Origin: a virus
IMG/VR virus record: IMGVR_UViG_3300012944_000016
Coordinates: 1 to 40,666 of that record
Strand: one strand, 5' to 3'
DNA: 40,666 bases
Under the pieces are notes generated by a model. It made no database searches. It was given only the letters and a program-made list of their open reading frames with translations, and had not been told where the DNA came from. How positions within the stretch are numbered: position 1 is the first letter of the stretch; each line of letters opens with the position of its first letter. Positions 29,601 to 37,717 of the stretch are shown piece after piece. Both the position numbers and the translations under genes were made by a program.

Positions 29601-30877
29601 TTCTTAGCTACTTGCTCTACGGCTCTTACTCCCTTATTAGTATAAGCTGGAATGATATTATTGTTATTAAATATAAGATATTGGGAATGAAGTGTTCCAC
29701 CATCATCAGACATAAACTTCATTCCTTGATAACCAACTTTCTTTAGTTGTTCTACTAAAGCTTTTTGTCCTTCTAAAGGATTACTATAACCTGACTTAGG
29801 GTTAGTACTTAATTTATTTCTTATTCCATTTACAATATCATTAGTAGTTGTACCTTCTTCTACTGGAAGTCCTAACTTCTCAGAAAGATTCAATAACTTC
29901 TCTTCTGGCGCTATTGTTAAATCAAGTACCTTCTTAGCAGATGAATAAGCCTTAATCACATTACCTGACTCTCCTGCATAATACGCAGCAACTTCAGGAA
30001 GAGTGGAGAAATAAGTTCCACTAACATCTCCTATATCTTTAAATTTCTTAAAAGCCTGCTGTGTTCCGTGATAAAGAGGAATAAGTTCCCCATCTTCATC
30101 TATAACTGCTGAAGATGCTATACGCTTCTGAAATGATTCAGCCTTATTTGCTGTTCTCTGCGCCTGCTGAGTTACTTTAGGTAATTCATCCAAGATATTT
30201 AATGTTCCCTCTTCTGCTACATATATCTTTCTAGAGATAGATGGAAGTAACTCCTTAAATGTCTCTGTTGCAGTTTTATTTAAAGAGCTTCCAGCAACTT
30301 TAATAACTTTATTTGTCTCCCCTACTCCTAACCAACTAAGGGGGTCTAATGCAACGTCTCCTATAAAACCAAGTATGGTTGTAGCGTTTGGATTCTTAGC
30401 TGCAAATTCTGGCTCTCTACGCCTGATAACATCAGACATTGTTATCTTTAATCTTGCATTTGTTCCACCTAATATATCTCCTATACCTGGATAATTACCT
30501 GCAAATAATTCAGTAAATGCCTGTGATACTGCCTCTAATGGTTTTGTAGCTTCATCAGACCAAGCATCAATAAATCTAGATACTGCATAACTAGGTCTAG
30601 ATAAAACATCTAAAGCAGGAGCGATTGTTGATATTGTTTTCTGTGCTCCTGGTATTTTACTAATTATATTTCCTGCAATATTTGAGACTTGAGTTCCTAG
30701 TGAAGTATCCTGTCCACCAAATCTATTAAATGGATTCTCTTCTTGTGTGGGTTGAGTAGATTTAGATTTCCCTAAGTCAGGAAATGCAGAAGGGCCAAAC
30801 TGGTCAAATGGATTCTGACTAGGTTCTGGTGTTGGCTTTAAATTACTAAATTTATTAAATGGATTATCTTCTGGCAT
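26654..30877 (-). CDS. Giant internal virion / ejection protein with ART-like domain
   Basis: 1407 residues, the largest gene. The N-terminus carries three NPF repeats (NPFNKF, NPFDQF, NPFNRF within residues 5-53). An ADP-ribosyltransferase-like segment of the polyvalent-protein type follows: LYHGTQQAFKKF (268-279), GTYFSTLPEVAAYYA (287-301) and a final SQYLIFNNNNI (397-407), where Gln replaces the usual Glu. The long helical remainder (about 420-1300) suits an ejected internal protein, as in podoviruses. Hairpin repeat A copy 6 lies in frame, encoding FPDLGKS. Probably injected with DNA; modifying activity is uncertain because of the Gln. Confidence 0.7.
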   Translation of the reverse strand: MPEDNPFNKFSNLKPTPEPSQNPFDQFGPSAFPDLGKSKSTQPTQEENPFNRFGGQDTSLGTQVSNIAGNIISKIPGAQKTISTIAPALDVLSRPSYAVSRFIDAWSDEATKPLEAVSQAFTELFAGNYPGIGDILGGTNARLKITMSDVIRRREPEFAAKNPNATTILGFIGDVALDPLSWLGVGETNKVIKVAGSSLNKTATETFKELLPSISRKIYVAEEGTLNILDELPKVTQQAQRTANKAESFQKRIASSAVIDEDGELIPLYHGTQQAFKKFKDIGDVSGTYFSTLPEVAAYYAGESGNVIKAYSSAKKVLDLTIAPEEKLLNLSEKLGLPVEEGTTTNDIVNGIRNKLSTNPKSGYSNPLEGQKALVEQLKKVGYQGMKFMSDDGGTLHSQYLIFNNNNIIPAYTNKGVRAVEQVAKKTGSIGKLEKDTAILTNRGYFDAVREKQDEVINFLNGFVDKENKITPQFALEQASQEIRNDLTRTSKTRPRDVAFENEVYETMTDRIAKLVNTNSNIAKQILEPKGLYLKVGLPFTNQTPILRLFGTEYLAKKIKGLGEYIRTSDKIVPRTANVIGQVFSRDFALPEEYINFRNELENQLGYLSHNMTIQARKLFTDVSVEGREKIVNILHNADSETRKLEQIRSASSEPGFRNLTDGEAAQIFQESVEKFKATPQEFAILSSIQQDYKEAGLLEMRAGLLRYNLLNYSARGYQAIKDSLDMSIITRGKIGNKIPEPYLSSAKQRKFLTVQEAEEAGLAPELDAAVLYAHRILSSQRALAIKTFKDSVTELYGTYKTSGTIAHTGILPTTFTETGLPKYIVDDMKMIGQSIIPSGMNETQRQVLRVFDRLQGLWKRVSTTANPIFAPKQLVSNTFQSALIVGARAFKALDPRVAIDSAITMFRGGKPLEQLPEFLSNWLTKNFTGNQGLDSVIAGRVVLQRHLDDAVSEDFLNQFIKTTALGQKFSGAELQQLALENGIIRGFDTTGETFSKKVTESLERGSTSHANVVGVLTKVWNHASLIEDYSRMSLFLNGIGMGYSAKESTKLVNKALFDYQRGLSAIEKNIIKRIIPFYSFQRFAIPFVLKQTIQQPGNVATLNKLMATTEKLLISGEELTPAEVDIFNQNGENYLLDQPRLLSGFDKNGTATLNILNNFTPYDVLNMLQYDKQGNIDISRTAERTFMAALSPFLKLPITFAEKKDLFTGRTIEDASKISGNLDISLGKIIPDSIKQLMSWEVRKHEITGKVSTYINPFFSYYMMQFIPQLRNFMKPLSELDKVKGGFLKSGMYVAMNIFDPIKSQQYDFKYNEDNENYRLSKDLNDIESGFVKAKIRGDAIGTDSSFEFEDNQKKLQLLFQSIDERTKARQGTGVRGLGVGNVGEVPVGTTLPNDIPINQQQPNFR
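30766..30785. repeat. Hairpin repeat family A, copy 6, inside coding sequence
   Basis: ATTTCCCTAAGTCAGGAAAT (C-G variant), same orientation as copy 4. It lies within the disordered N-terminal region of the 1407-aa gene (residues about 31-38) and keeps the frame. Confidence 0.85.
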
Positions 30878-30895
30878 ATAGATATAGTATAAAAC

Positions 30896-32272
30896 TTATC
30901 GCTTAATATTTAGAATATCATTAACTCTAACTCCTGGTGGAACTTTATTTAGTTTCTGTGTTTTAGTTGCAGGAACCATCTGACCTTTAATCTCTTCAAA
31001 GTTATTAGTAATCAATTGGATATATTTCTGTTTAAGTTCAGGAGCAATTGTGCTACTAACAAACTGTTTTAGTGTTTCTTCTCTACTATGTGTTTGTGCA
31101 TACTCCTTAATTAAATTAAGTATTGGATCGTTCCCAACTTGTCCTTGTATAGTTGTAGGTTGTCCTGGCATTGTAGTATTAACATTATTAACATTACTAC
31201 GCATATCTTGATTTAGTTTGGTAAATGATTTAAGCTGTTCCTGTTGAAATTTAAATGTCTCTTCTTCTGTAGGTTGCGTAGTATTAAATTGTCCACTCAT
31301 TCCATATTTGGGTAAATCAATACTGGAAACTATTTGTCCATTCTTGAGTTTAACTGCCGGACTAAATGCTCTTTTGGCATATTCATCAGCAGCGTTGGCT
31401 AGAATAGGATCAGTCTTACTTCCACCCTGTCCTGCAAGTACTTGATAATATCTTGCTTCAGCTTCGTTCTTGTCTATCTCACCTTTAGCTACAGCTTCCT
31501 TTAATGCTTTGTCCTTCTTCCAATCTTCGTGCTTAGCTACATTATATCTATTATATAGAAGATTCTCTTCCATACTAATTGAATTTAAATCCTGACCAGT
31601 TAACTTCTGTGCAAGTTTTGTTGCAACTTCAGGAGAAGTCTTTGGTACATAGTGTGCAATTTGTTGTGCCAATTGTAGAGATTGATTGTATATCTCAGGA
31701 GATTCCATCCTATTCCTAATAGCTCTTTGATCCATAGTTCTATTAAGAAAGTCTTCAGTACTGGCCATCTCTTTTAGTTTAATATCTGCTCTATTTAAAT
31801 CAACCGCTGCTTGCTGTGCTGTTGCTTGTACACCAGCTTCAGTTTGTAATGCACCTTGAAGTCGCATCTCCCTTGTTCTAGTCTGTGCTTCATTCGCACC
31901 TCTAGACTTCTCAAGCATTCCTTGAATCATTGCTGTTTGTAACTGAGTCTGTCTGGCTCTTTCCTGATTCTCTCTATTCTGTTGAACTTGTAATCTTGCA
32001 TTAAGTTGATTTCCTAGTGTACCTCCCGGATCATTACTTGCAAGTATACTTGCTCCTGAAGCTAATGCACCTAGTATCTGCTGTAACTTTCCTTGCTGTG
32101 GAGGATTATATTGCTGACCTTGTAATTGCTGTAATAAGGTTACAAGTCCTTGATATGGATCACCGGTAGGAGGAAGTAAACTAGGATCAGGCATAAATAC
32201 AGGTGCATTTATTGCAGTAGATGGAACTTGCATTTGATCTTGTATAGGAACTTGTTGATTCTGTTGAGCCAT
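30896..32272 (-). CDS. Gln-rich internal/ejection protein (458 aa)
   Basis: 458 residues, Gln-rich and mainly helical. A proline-rich head (to about 50) is followed by a Gly/Ala segment that may insert in membrane (ILGALASGASILAS, about 64-77) and long helices. It lies between another Gln-rich protein and the giant ejection protein, the arrangement of podovirus internal core proteins that form a channel across the envelope. No catalytic motif seen. Ends 2 bases before... the preceding gene's stop, on the same message. Confidence 0.65.
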   Translation of the reverse strand: MAQQNQQVPIQDQMQVPSTAINAPVFMPDPSLLPPTGDPYQGLVTLLQQLQGQQYNPPQQGKLQQILGALASGASILASNDPGGTLGNQLNARLQVQQNRENQERARQTQLQTAMIQGMLEKSRGANEAQTRTREMRLQGALQTEAGVQATAQQAAVDLNRADIKLKEMASTEDFLNRTMDQRAIRNRMESPEIYNQSLQLAQQIAHYVPKTSPEVATKLAQKLTGQDLNSISMEENLLYNRYNVAKHEDWKKDKALKEAVAKGEIDKNEAEARYYQVLAGQGGSKTDPILANAADEYAKRAFSPAVKLKNGQIVSSIDLPKYGMSGQFNTTQPTEEETFKFQQEQLKSFTKLNQDMRSNVNNVNTTMPGQPTTIQGQVGNDPILNLIKEYAQTHSREETLKQFVSSTIAPELKQKYIQLITNNFEEIKGQMVPATKTQKLNKVPPGVRVNDILNIKR

Positions 32273-32273
32273 A

Positions 32274-33302
32274 CTAAAAACCTTCTAAATTAGGATTAGG
32301 ATAATTAGGAGTATACGGAGGATTAAATATACTATTAGGGGGTTGCTGCGGGGATGGAACAGTTCCTCCTGGGTTCTGTGAACTAAAAGCACTGCCTAAA
32401 GCTGCTCCTGTTCCAGTAGCTACGGCTACACCTTTAAATATATTATTTAGTAGATTCTGTCTTTGTGCTTCTCTTTGCTGTTCCTGGAATTGCAGTATTT
32501 GTTGCTGTAGTTGAGCATAGAATTGCTGATCTTGCTGACTCATTTGCTGTTGTTGCAAACCTAATTGTGCTCCCGATATATCTCTTTGTGTTCCTATTTG
32601 AAGTAAACTATTTAGATATTGCTGTAGATTCTGATTCTGTGTTTGATTTGCACCTGTTAAATATTGCTGTACTCCTAATTGTCTACTAGCTGCATCTGAA
32701 TTAGCTTGCTGTTGTACAAGACCTTGACCTTGCAATAGCTGATTCATTATCTGTCCAGCAATAGAAGATGAACCTACTCCACGTCCTACAAGTTGAGCAA
32801 CTGATGTTCCTTGTGCCTTATTAAATTGATCCTGCAATTGTGCATTCTGTGCGTCTTGTATTTGTTTTAATGCAGCCTGTGTTGCAGGATCAAGTTGTTG
32901 AAGTGCTACTGGATTCTGAAATGTTTGAGTTAGTTGATTAGTTAGTTGCTGCTGAACATCCTGAGTAGGAGCAGCTCCTGCATTAGAACTTTGACTTAGT
33001 GGAAGTAAAGCAGGTCTATTCGTTCCTGTTTCCTTTACCTGTCCTAATGTAGGAGAGATCCCACTTAAATCCCTACTAAGCGTATGTTGATACCCTTCTG
33101 CATCTCTATAAGTTACAGCATTAGCATCACGACTAATAACTTGTGACTCATCCACTCCTGTGGGAAGTGGAATATTACCAAAGAATGTGTTAATTAAGTT
33201 TTGATATTGTGGAGTTTGATAGACTTGCTGTTGAGCAGAACCTTTCAAACCTTGAGATTTAGCTAAACCTTCAATTGCTTTTTGCCAGGGATTAAGTGCG
33301 AT
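32274..33302 (-). CDS. Gln-rich internal/ejection protein, probable ATC start
   Basis: The open frame extends upstream of the first usable TTG (33248). With ATC 33302 as start, the product is 342 residues and begins (I/M)ALNPWQKAIEGLAKSQG, which reads like a natural N-terminus. AAGGAG lies 10 bases upstream, while TTG 33248 has no ribosome site. The rest is Gln-rich and helical, with a Gly/Ala hydrophobic patch near the end (GVAVATGTGAALGSAF). Role as an ejected core protein is inferred from order and composition. Either a rare AUC start or a changed ATG explains the 5' end. Confidence 0.6.
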   Translation of the reverse strand: MALNPWQKAIEGLAKSQGLKGSAQQQVYQTPQYQNLINTFFGNIPLPTGVDESQVISRDANAVTYRDAEGYQHTLSRDLSGISPTLGQVKETGTNRPALLPLSQSSNAGAAPTQDVQQQLTNQLTQTFQNPVALQQLDPATQAALKQIQDAQNAQLQDQFNKAQGTSVAQLVGRGVGSSSIAGQIMNQLLQGQGLVQQQANSDAASRQLGVQQYLTGANQTQNQNLQQYLNSLLQIGTQRDISGAQLGLQQQQMSQQDQQFYAQLQQQILQFQEQQREAQRQNLLNNIFKGVAVATGTGAALGSAFSSQNPGGTVPSPQQPPNSIFNPPYTPNYPNPNLEGF

Positions 33303-33333
33303 ATAGCTACCACTCCTTTTTATGAAAGTTGCC

Positions 33334-33954
33334 TTACTGTTGACATATAGATAAGACTGTTAGATTCTTTGTTATATCATTATCATTTACAGCTTCAGCA
33401 GTAACTAAAATATCCAAATTATTTGTATCTAAATCAGATACTCCTAAATCACCACTATTATTAACTTGAATAGCATACCCAGTACTAGTTGTAACTACTC
33501 CTAGTGAATTTATTCTTAATACATTGGCCTCTAACGTACAGGATACTCTAACAACAATATCACTTACTCTAATAATTTTAAAATTTAATCTCCAACCTTG
33601 TAGCCCACTATTAACTACCAAAACAGCTTGAAGTCCAGAATTTACATAAAATCTAATAGTTTTTGTATTTGTATTATTAGCTAAACCGCCACTAAGTTCA
33701 CCTTCAGAATAATCCAAATTCTTTGGTAAAAATCCACCGGGTATATTAAAAGCTGCAATAGCGTCCTCTCCTACACCCGTATTACCAGAGGGGGTAACTG
33801 GTGCCTCTCTTAAAATAACTTTAGGAACATTAGTTATAAAACCATTTGGTTTAATTATTAAACCGTTTATAGAAATTGAACCATCTACTAACCTTCTTAT
33901 ATTATTGAGAAAGTTTGGTAAGTCTGCCTTAGTTATAAGTTTAGATTCAAACAT
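33334..33954 (-). CDS. Tail-associated protein (206 aa)
   Basis: Start placed at ATG 33954; a TTG two codons upstream overlaps the previous stop. 206 residues, beta-rich, with SINGLIIKPNGFITNVPKVI (about 26-45) and repeating strands to the end. Unlike the two preceding genes in its N-terminus but equal in length and position; probably a tail or fibre component. No family recognised. Confidence 0.6.
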   Translation of the reverse strand: MFESKLITKADLPNFLNNIRRLVDGSISINGLIIKPNGFITNVPKVILREAPVTPSGNTGVGEDAIAAFNIPGGFLPKNLDYSEGELSGGLANNTNTKTIRFYVNSGLQAVLVVNSGLQGWRLNFKIIRVSDIVVRVSCTLEANVLRINSLGVVTTSTGYAIQVNNSGDLGVSDLDTNNLDILVTAEAVNDNDITKNLTVLSICQQ

Positions 33955-33956
33955 AT

Positions 33957-34577
33957 TCAAACTAATTCATTTGTAAAATATGTAATAAAAAAAGTAAAGC
34001 CTGTTGCACTTCCTGCTAGACCTAAGTTATCTATAAAAATTACATCAGAAGGACTTAAATTAGGATTTCCATTTATACCAGTAGCTATAATAGTATTTGG
34101 TAGTGTTGTTGTATCTAACTGTAATGTAAAACTAAGAGCAAATGGATCACCTTGTCTCTGTAATTGCCATTGGGAGAAATTACCTTGAACTCCTTGTCCT
34201 GACCAGATTACTCCGAATGTATCTATTATTGTAGCATTTGAGGGTGGAATAAATATTTTTGATATTTCATCACTTGTACTTGGATTATCTACAAACCAAG
34301 TAAATACATTTATCAACTTAGTATCATTACTATGAATAATCCCAGAATTATCAATCCTAGATACAATATTATTACCTACTTTAAATTGAAGAATATCTCC
34401 TGTACTAAGTTGATCTACTATTAGTGATGGTTGTGTTCCATTAAAGTTGTGATTTAATTCTTTATCCAAAGAACTTTGATTTAATGCATTATAAATATTA
34501 TCAAATTCACCAGATATCTCAGGGCCATCTATTGGTGTACCATTTGAATAATCACCTTGTTTAATAAAGACACTCAT
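33957..34577 (-). CDS. Tail protein, paralog 2 (206 aa)
   Basis: 206 residues. The first 80 match the next gene upstream (34670-35290): GDYSxGTxxDGxExxxEFxNIYNAxN, then DKExxHxFxGTxPSLI, showing duplication. The C-terminal halves differ, as expected for modular receptor-binding or tip proteins. ATG 34577 has no Shine-Dalgarno site but follows three tandem 27-bp repeats. Function as a tail fibre or knob component is inferred. Confidence 0.65.
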   Translation of the reverse strand: MSVFIKQGDYSNGTPIDGPEISGEFDNIYNALNQSSLDKELNHNFNGTQPSLIVDQLSTGDILQFKVGNNIVSRIDNSGIIHSNDTKLINVFTWFVDNPSTSDEISKIFIPPSNATIIDTFGVIWSGQGVQGNFSQWQLQRQGDPFALSFTLQLDTTTLPNTIIATGINGNPNLSPSDVIFIDNLGLAGSATGFTFFITYFTNELV

Positions 34578-34587
34578 AATTATAAAT

Positions 34588-34671
34588 ATTATTTATATTG
34601 GGAACGTAGTGGACATTATTTATATTGGAGGTGAAACGGACATTATTCATATTCGAAATGAAATGGAGATT
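34588..34671 (-). repeat. Family C, three tandem 27-bp units
   Basis: Units begin at 34588, 34615 and 34642, exactly 27 bases apart, each of the form ATTATTYATATT(S)GRA... ending GGASATT. Minus strand shows TATAAATAAT in two units. The third touches the stop of the 34670-35290 gene; the first ends 10 bases before ATG 34577. Confidence 0.85.
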
Positions 34672-35290
34672 AGTTTAGTTTTTGTTCAAATTGAATAGTT
34701 ACTGTTATATTTGTTTCTGTAACAGAACCAGTTAATGCTGTTCTTGCTATTCCTATAATATCATTTACTGTTACACTTATTGCCTGTATTTGAGTATATA
34801 AAGTGCGTATAGTATTATTTGTATTATCTAAACTTAAAGCTGTACCAACTTGAACATTATTCTTTGTAATTCTATATGTTAATACTCCACCTGAAGTATG
34901 ACTACCACCATTATAACTTATTTTAAGATTCGTTATATTTATGGAACCTAGTGGTAATCCATATAGTTTTAAAACCTCACCTGAAGTCAAAGCACTCGGA
35001 AGAACTATATAAAAAGTAAGTTCCCTAACTATAATACTTGGACTGGTAATTTTTCCACTATTAGTAATAGAAAGAAGAGTTACTCCTGACTTTCTTGCAT
35101 CTAATATAAGACCAGAGCCTTGTTGATTTAATATTAAACTTGGATTAGTACCAGAAAACTTATGATGTATTTCTTTATCTGTAGATGTTCCATTAAAGGC
35201 ATTATAGATGTTATTAAACTCATTAGTTAGTTCTGTACCATCTACAGTAGTACCACCAGAATAATCCCCAAGTTTTTGGAATGTTGCCAT
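34670..35290 (-). CDS. Tail protein, paralog 1 (206 aa)
   Basis: 206 residues, duplicate of the 33957-34577 gene over the first 80 residues and divergent after. Beta-rich C-terminal half. ATG 35290 follows GGGGG/CATAACC spacing after the tail-hub gene, 3 bases away. Probably a short fibre, tip or nozzle component. Recognised only by duplication, position and composition. Confidence 0.65.
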   Translation of the reverse strand: MATFQKLGDYSGGTTVDGTELTNEFNNIYNAFNGTSTDKEIHHKFSGTNPSLILNQQGSGLILDARKSGVTLLSITNSGKITSPSIIVRELTFYIVLPSALTSGEVLKLYGLPLGSINITNLKISYNGGSHTSGGVLTYRITKNNVQVGTALSLDNTNNTIRTLYTQIQAISVTVNDIIGIARTALTGSVTETNITVTIQFEQKLN

Positions 35291-35293
35291 AGG

Positions 35294-36946
35294 TTATGCC
35301 CCCCTTGCTCTTCTAAAATTAAGTAAAGTATTTTCAACTTGAAGAAACTTTAGAGTAAATCCTTGATCTACAGTATTACTTCTTAATTCTAATGCTACAG
35401 TTCTTGCTTTACGTCCATTGGCATTTCTTCTAAATTGTCTCCAAAATACTCTATCTAAATCTATTGCTGTAGAATCTGAATAAGTTGCAGTTCCATAGAC
35501 TCCACTACCATATAGAAATATTGGAGAACTTACCGATGAAGTAAACTGTATTGTATAATCTCCTGCGGCCGAGGTTTGATTATTAAAATAATAGAAAATA
35601 AATAAGTTTAATGTATTAGTATTTAATCTAATTACTCCACCAAATCTATGCCAAAGTGTTCTAAGTAAAGAAGAATTAGGAGTATACGCTTTTGTAATTA
35701 CTCTTTGAATATAGACATTACTATTATCATTAAATGTTCTAACTGGATTATTTGGAGTATACTGATAAATAAAAGTATGCTGTCCTGTAACTGCATAACC
35801 TGCAATTAAATAGGTTTTATAATTCCCATCTAGTCTTTCTGTATATGCAGTCCCTGTAACTAGTCCAGTCATCTTTACCCAACGTACTATGGGAAATCCA
35901 GATTCGTCTTTTGTATTCACTTTCTCATAATCTAATACCCAAGCTTCATTGTTTCCTGAATTAGAAATATTAGATGGAATACTTAACCAATACTGATTCA
36001 TATCATCTAATACAATTGCAGAAAGTTCATTAGATGTCTTTTTTAGTAACTGTAATTCTGCTAAGTTTCTTGATAAAAGAGAGCCTTTTAAATCACCGAG
36101 TGGAGCTAAAGATAAAGAAGCAACTCCTGAACTGGATAAGAATACTTGATCATCAATTACATTTTGAATAGAATATGCAGATTCACATCCTAAGTTTTTT
36201 GTATATTGATCTACTCGTAAGTTACTTGGAATAGTTGCAGGAGCAGATATTGCAGAAATAACATAAATACTTCTACGCTTATATATATACAATGAGCCTC
36301 TAAAAACCTTAATACCGGTTATAAAATCTCCACCCCTTATATCTATATCTAGTTCAATTGGGCCAGAATCGGTATTATCTGGAACAAAACTACCAGCAAT
36401 TAAAGTACTATTTATATTAGATGCAAATAAAACACTAGTATTACCTGTAGCTACTGCCCATAATCTACTATTCCAAACTTCTATATATTTAGATGATCCT
36501 GGAACTGCTGCTGGTGTGCCTGTACTCGGTATTTTAATTAAACCATCACTGGCTCCACCATTCCCTCCTACAGCAAAATCATTATACATTACCCACTGCC
36601 AAAAAGTATCATTTGGAAATACAAGGGCGCCTGTAATATTAGTTAAACTTGCTCCCGTCTCCGTACAACGATAGAGCTGTGTTCCTGAAGTAAAATAAAT
36701 AAATACTGTTCCATCTGAATATTGTGCTCTGAATAAAGATGTTATTCTTTGGTTTGTTAAACTTGTATCAAGAAATACTGAGACTCCGTTTCTACTAACT
36801 AGATTAGAGTTTGCATCAAACTCAACATTCTCTAAGAGTTGCGCAGCATCGTTTGGCAACTCTTCTGGTGGAAGAGATGTAATCATACCACTCTGCCAAC
36901 TTTGTTGGTAGATTTGATCTGTTCTAGTTTGACTTGGAAGTGGCAT
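35294..36946 (-). CDS. Tail hub / stabilisation protein (P22 gp10-like)
   Basis: 550 residues. The N-terminus SWQSGMITSLPPEELPNDAAQLLENVEF...LVSRNGV (about 16-58) is the typical opening of beta-propeller tail hub proteins encoded after the adaptor gene in podovirus and related phages. Repeating beta blades with aromatic residues continue to the end. It would close the portal-tail channel and support receptor-binding parts. Lies 3 bases from the next gene and 9 from the adaptor. Confidence 0.75.
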   Translation of the reverse strand: MPLPSQTRTDQIYQQSWQSGMITSLPPEELPNDAAQLLENVEFDANSNLVSRNGVSVFLDTSLTNQRITSLFRAQYSDGTVFIYFTSGTQLYRCTETGASLTNITGALVFPNDTFWQWVMYNDFAVGGNGGASDGLIKIPSTGTPAAVPGSSKYIEVWNSRLWAVATGNTSVLFASNINSTLIAGSFVPDNTDSGPIELDIDIRGGDFITGIKVFRGSLYIYKRRSIYVISAISAPATIPSNLRVDQYTKNLGCESAYSIQNVIDDQVFLSSSGVASLSLAPLGDLKGSLLSRNLAELQLLKKTSNELSAIVLDDMNQYWLSIPSNISNSGNNEAWVLDYEKVNTKDESGFPIVRWVKMTGLVTGTAYTERLDGNYKTYLIAGYAVTGQHTFIYQYTPNNPVRTFNDNSNVYIQRVITKAYTPNSSLLRTLWHRFGGVIRLNTNTLNLFIFYYFNNQTSAAGDYTIQFTSSVSSPIFLYGSGVYGTATYSDSTAIDLDRVFWRQFRRNANGRKARTVALELRSNTVDQGFTLKFLQVENTLLNFRRARGA

Positions 36947-36955
36947 CTTTTTTAA

Positions 36956-37660
36956 TTAGTTACGGAATCTTGATGGATCAAGTTTAGCAAACCTACGATC
37001 ATTCTGTTGACCTAAATCTCTAGGTTGCATTACTAAGAATCTTCCAGCAGGAGCTTGATTTTCCTTAGTCTTCATATCTTCTAACTTCTGATAAAACATC
37101 TGAAGATATTTAGTTGCACCTTCATAATCTTTATCACTCATTAAAACATATGCCCTAACTCTGTGCTTAATAGCCAAAATCCATTCCTTACGAAATGGAA
37201 TAGGATCAGTAGTATCTAGAACTATAGTTGTTGGATGAACATAAACACTAAGTTCTAATGGATATATTGCAGCAGGTATAGGTGAGAATGCAATATTCTT
37301 TACTAATTCGTTTACTCCACTAGAAGTATTCGTGAAATACCACCATCTCGGTTTCCCTTGATTCTCTAAATCTTCAGCAATATTAGCTAAATTCATTTCA
37401 TCTTGGTAATCAATAGGTTCATCAGTATCTATAAACCTAATTGATCTAATATCTACAATATCTTCATCTAGTGGATAAGCGCGTTGAGATATGACAGTAC
37501 TAAAAGGTCTGATCTTTTTAAAGAATCTCCAATCGTGTGAACTTGCAATCTCATCAACTGCATCATCAATCCAAGATTCTACAACACTGATAAATTCAGT
37601 ATCATTAGAATCTTCATCTTGTTCTTTAGCTAATTGTACTGCAAGTTCATTTACTGTCAT
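36956..37660 (-). CDS. Head-tail adaptor (P22 gp4 / T7 gp11-like)
   Basis: 234 residues. MTVNELAVQLAKEQDEDSND...VVESWIDDAVDEIASSHDWRFF (to about residue 45) is the well-known start of podovirus-type adaptor proteins, with IRSIRFIDTDEPI later. It would bind the portal ring and start tail assembly. ATG 37660 has no Shine-Dalgarno sequence and follows two 27-bp family C repeats directly. Confidence 0.8.
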   Translation of the reverse strand: MTVNELAVQLAKEQDEDSNDTEFISVVESWIDDAVDEIASSHDWRFFKKIRPFSTVISQRAYPLDEDIVDIRSIRFIDTDEPIDYQDEMNLANIAEDLENQGKPRWWYFTNTSSGVNELVKNIAFSPIPAAIYPLELSVYVHPTTIVLDTTDPIPFRKEWILAIKHRVRAYVLMSDKDYEGATKYLQMFYQKLEDMKTKENQAPAGRFLVMQPRDLGQQNDRRFAKLDPSRFRN

Positions 37661-37662
37661 AA

Positions 37663-37716
37663 TTTATTTATATTCGAAACGTAGTGGAGATTATTTATAT
37701 TCGAAACGAAGTGGAC
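37663..37716 (-). repeat. Family C, two tandem 27-bp units
   Basis: Units start at 37663 and 37690 (period 27). The minus strand carries AATATAAATAAT. A partial third start overlaps the stop of the 72-aa gene. The adaptor ATG (37660) is 2 bases past the array. Confidence 0.85.
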
Positions 37717-37717
37717 A

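Noticed and set aside
33340-33372. Plus-strand TTGACA with TAGATT as antisense promoter
   Set aside because: Spacing is 15 bases, and it is inside a minus-strand gene; weak.
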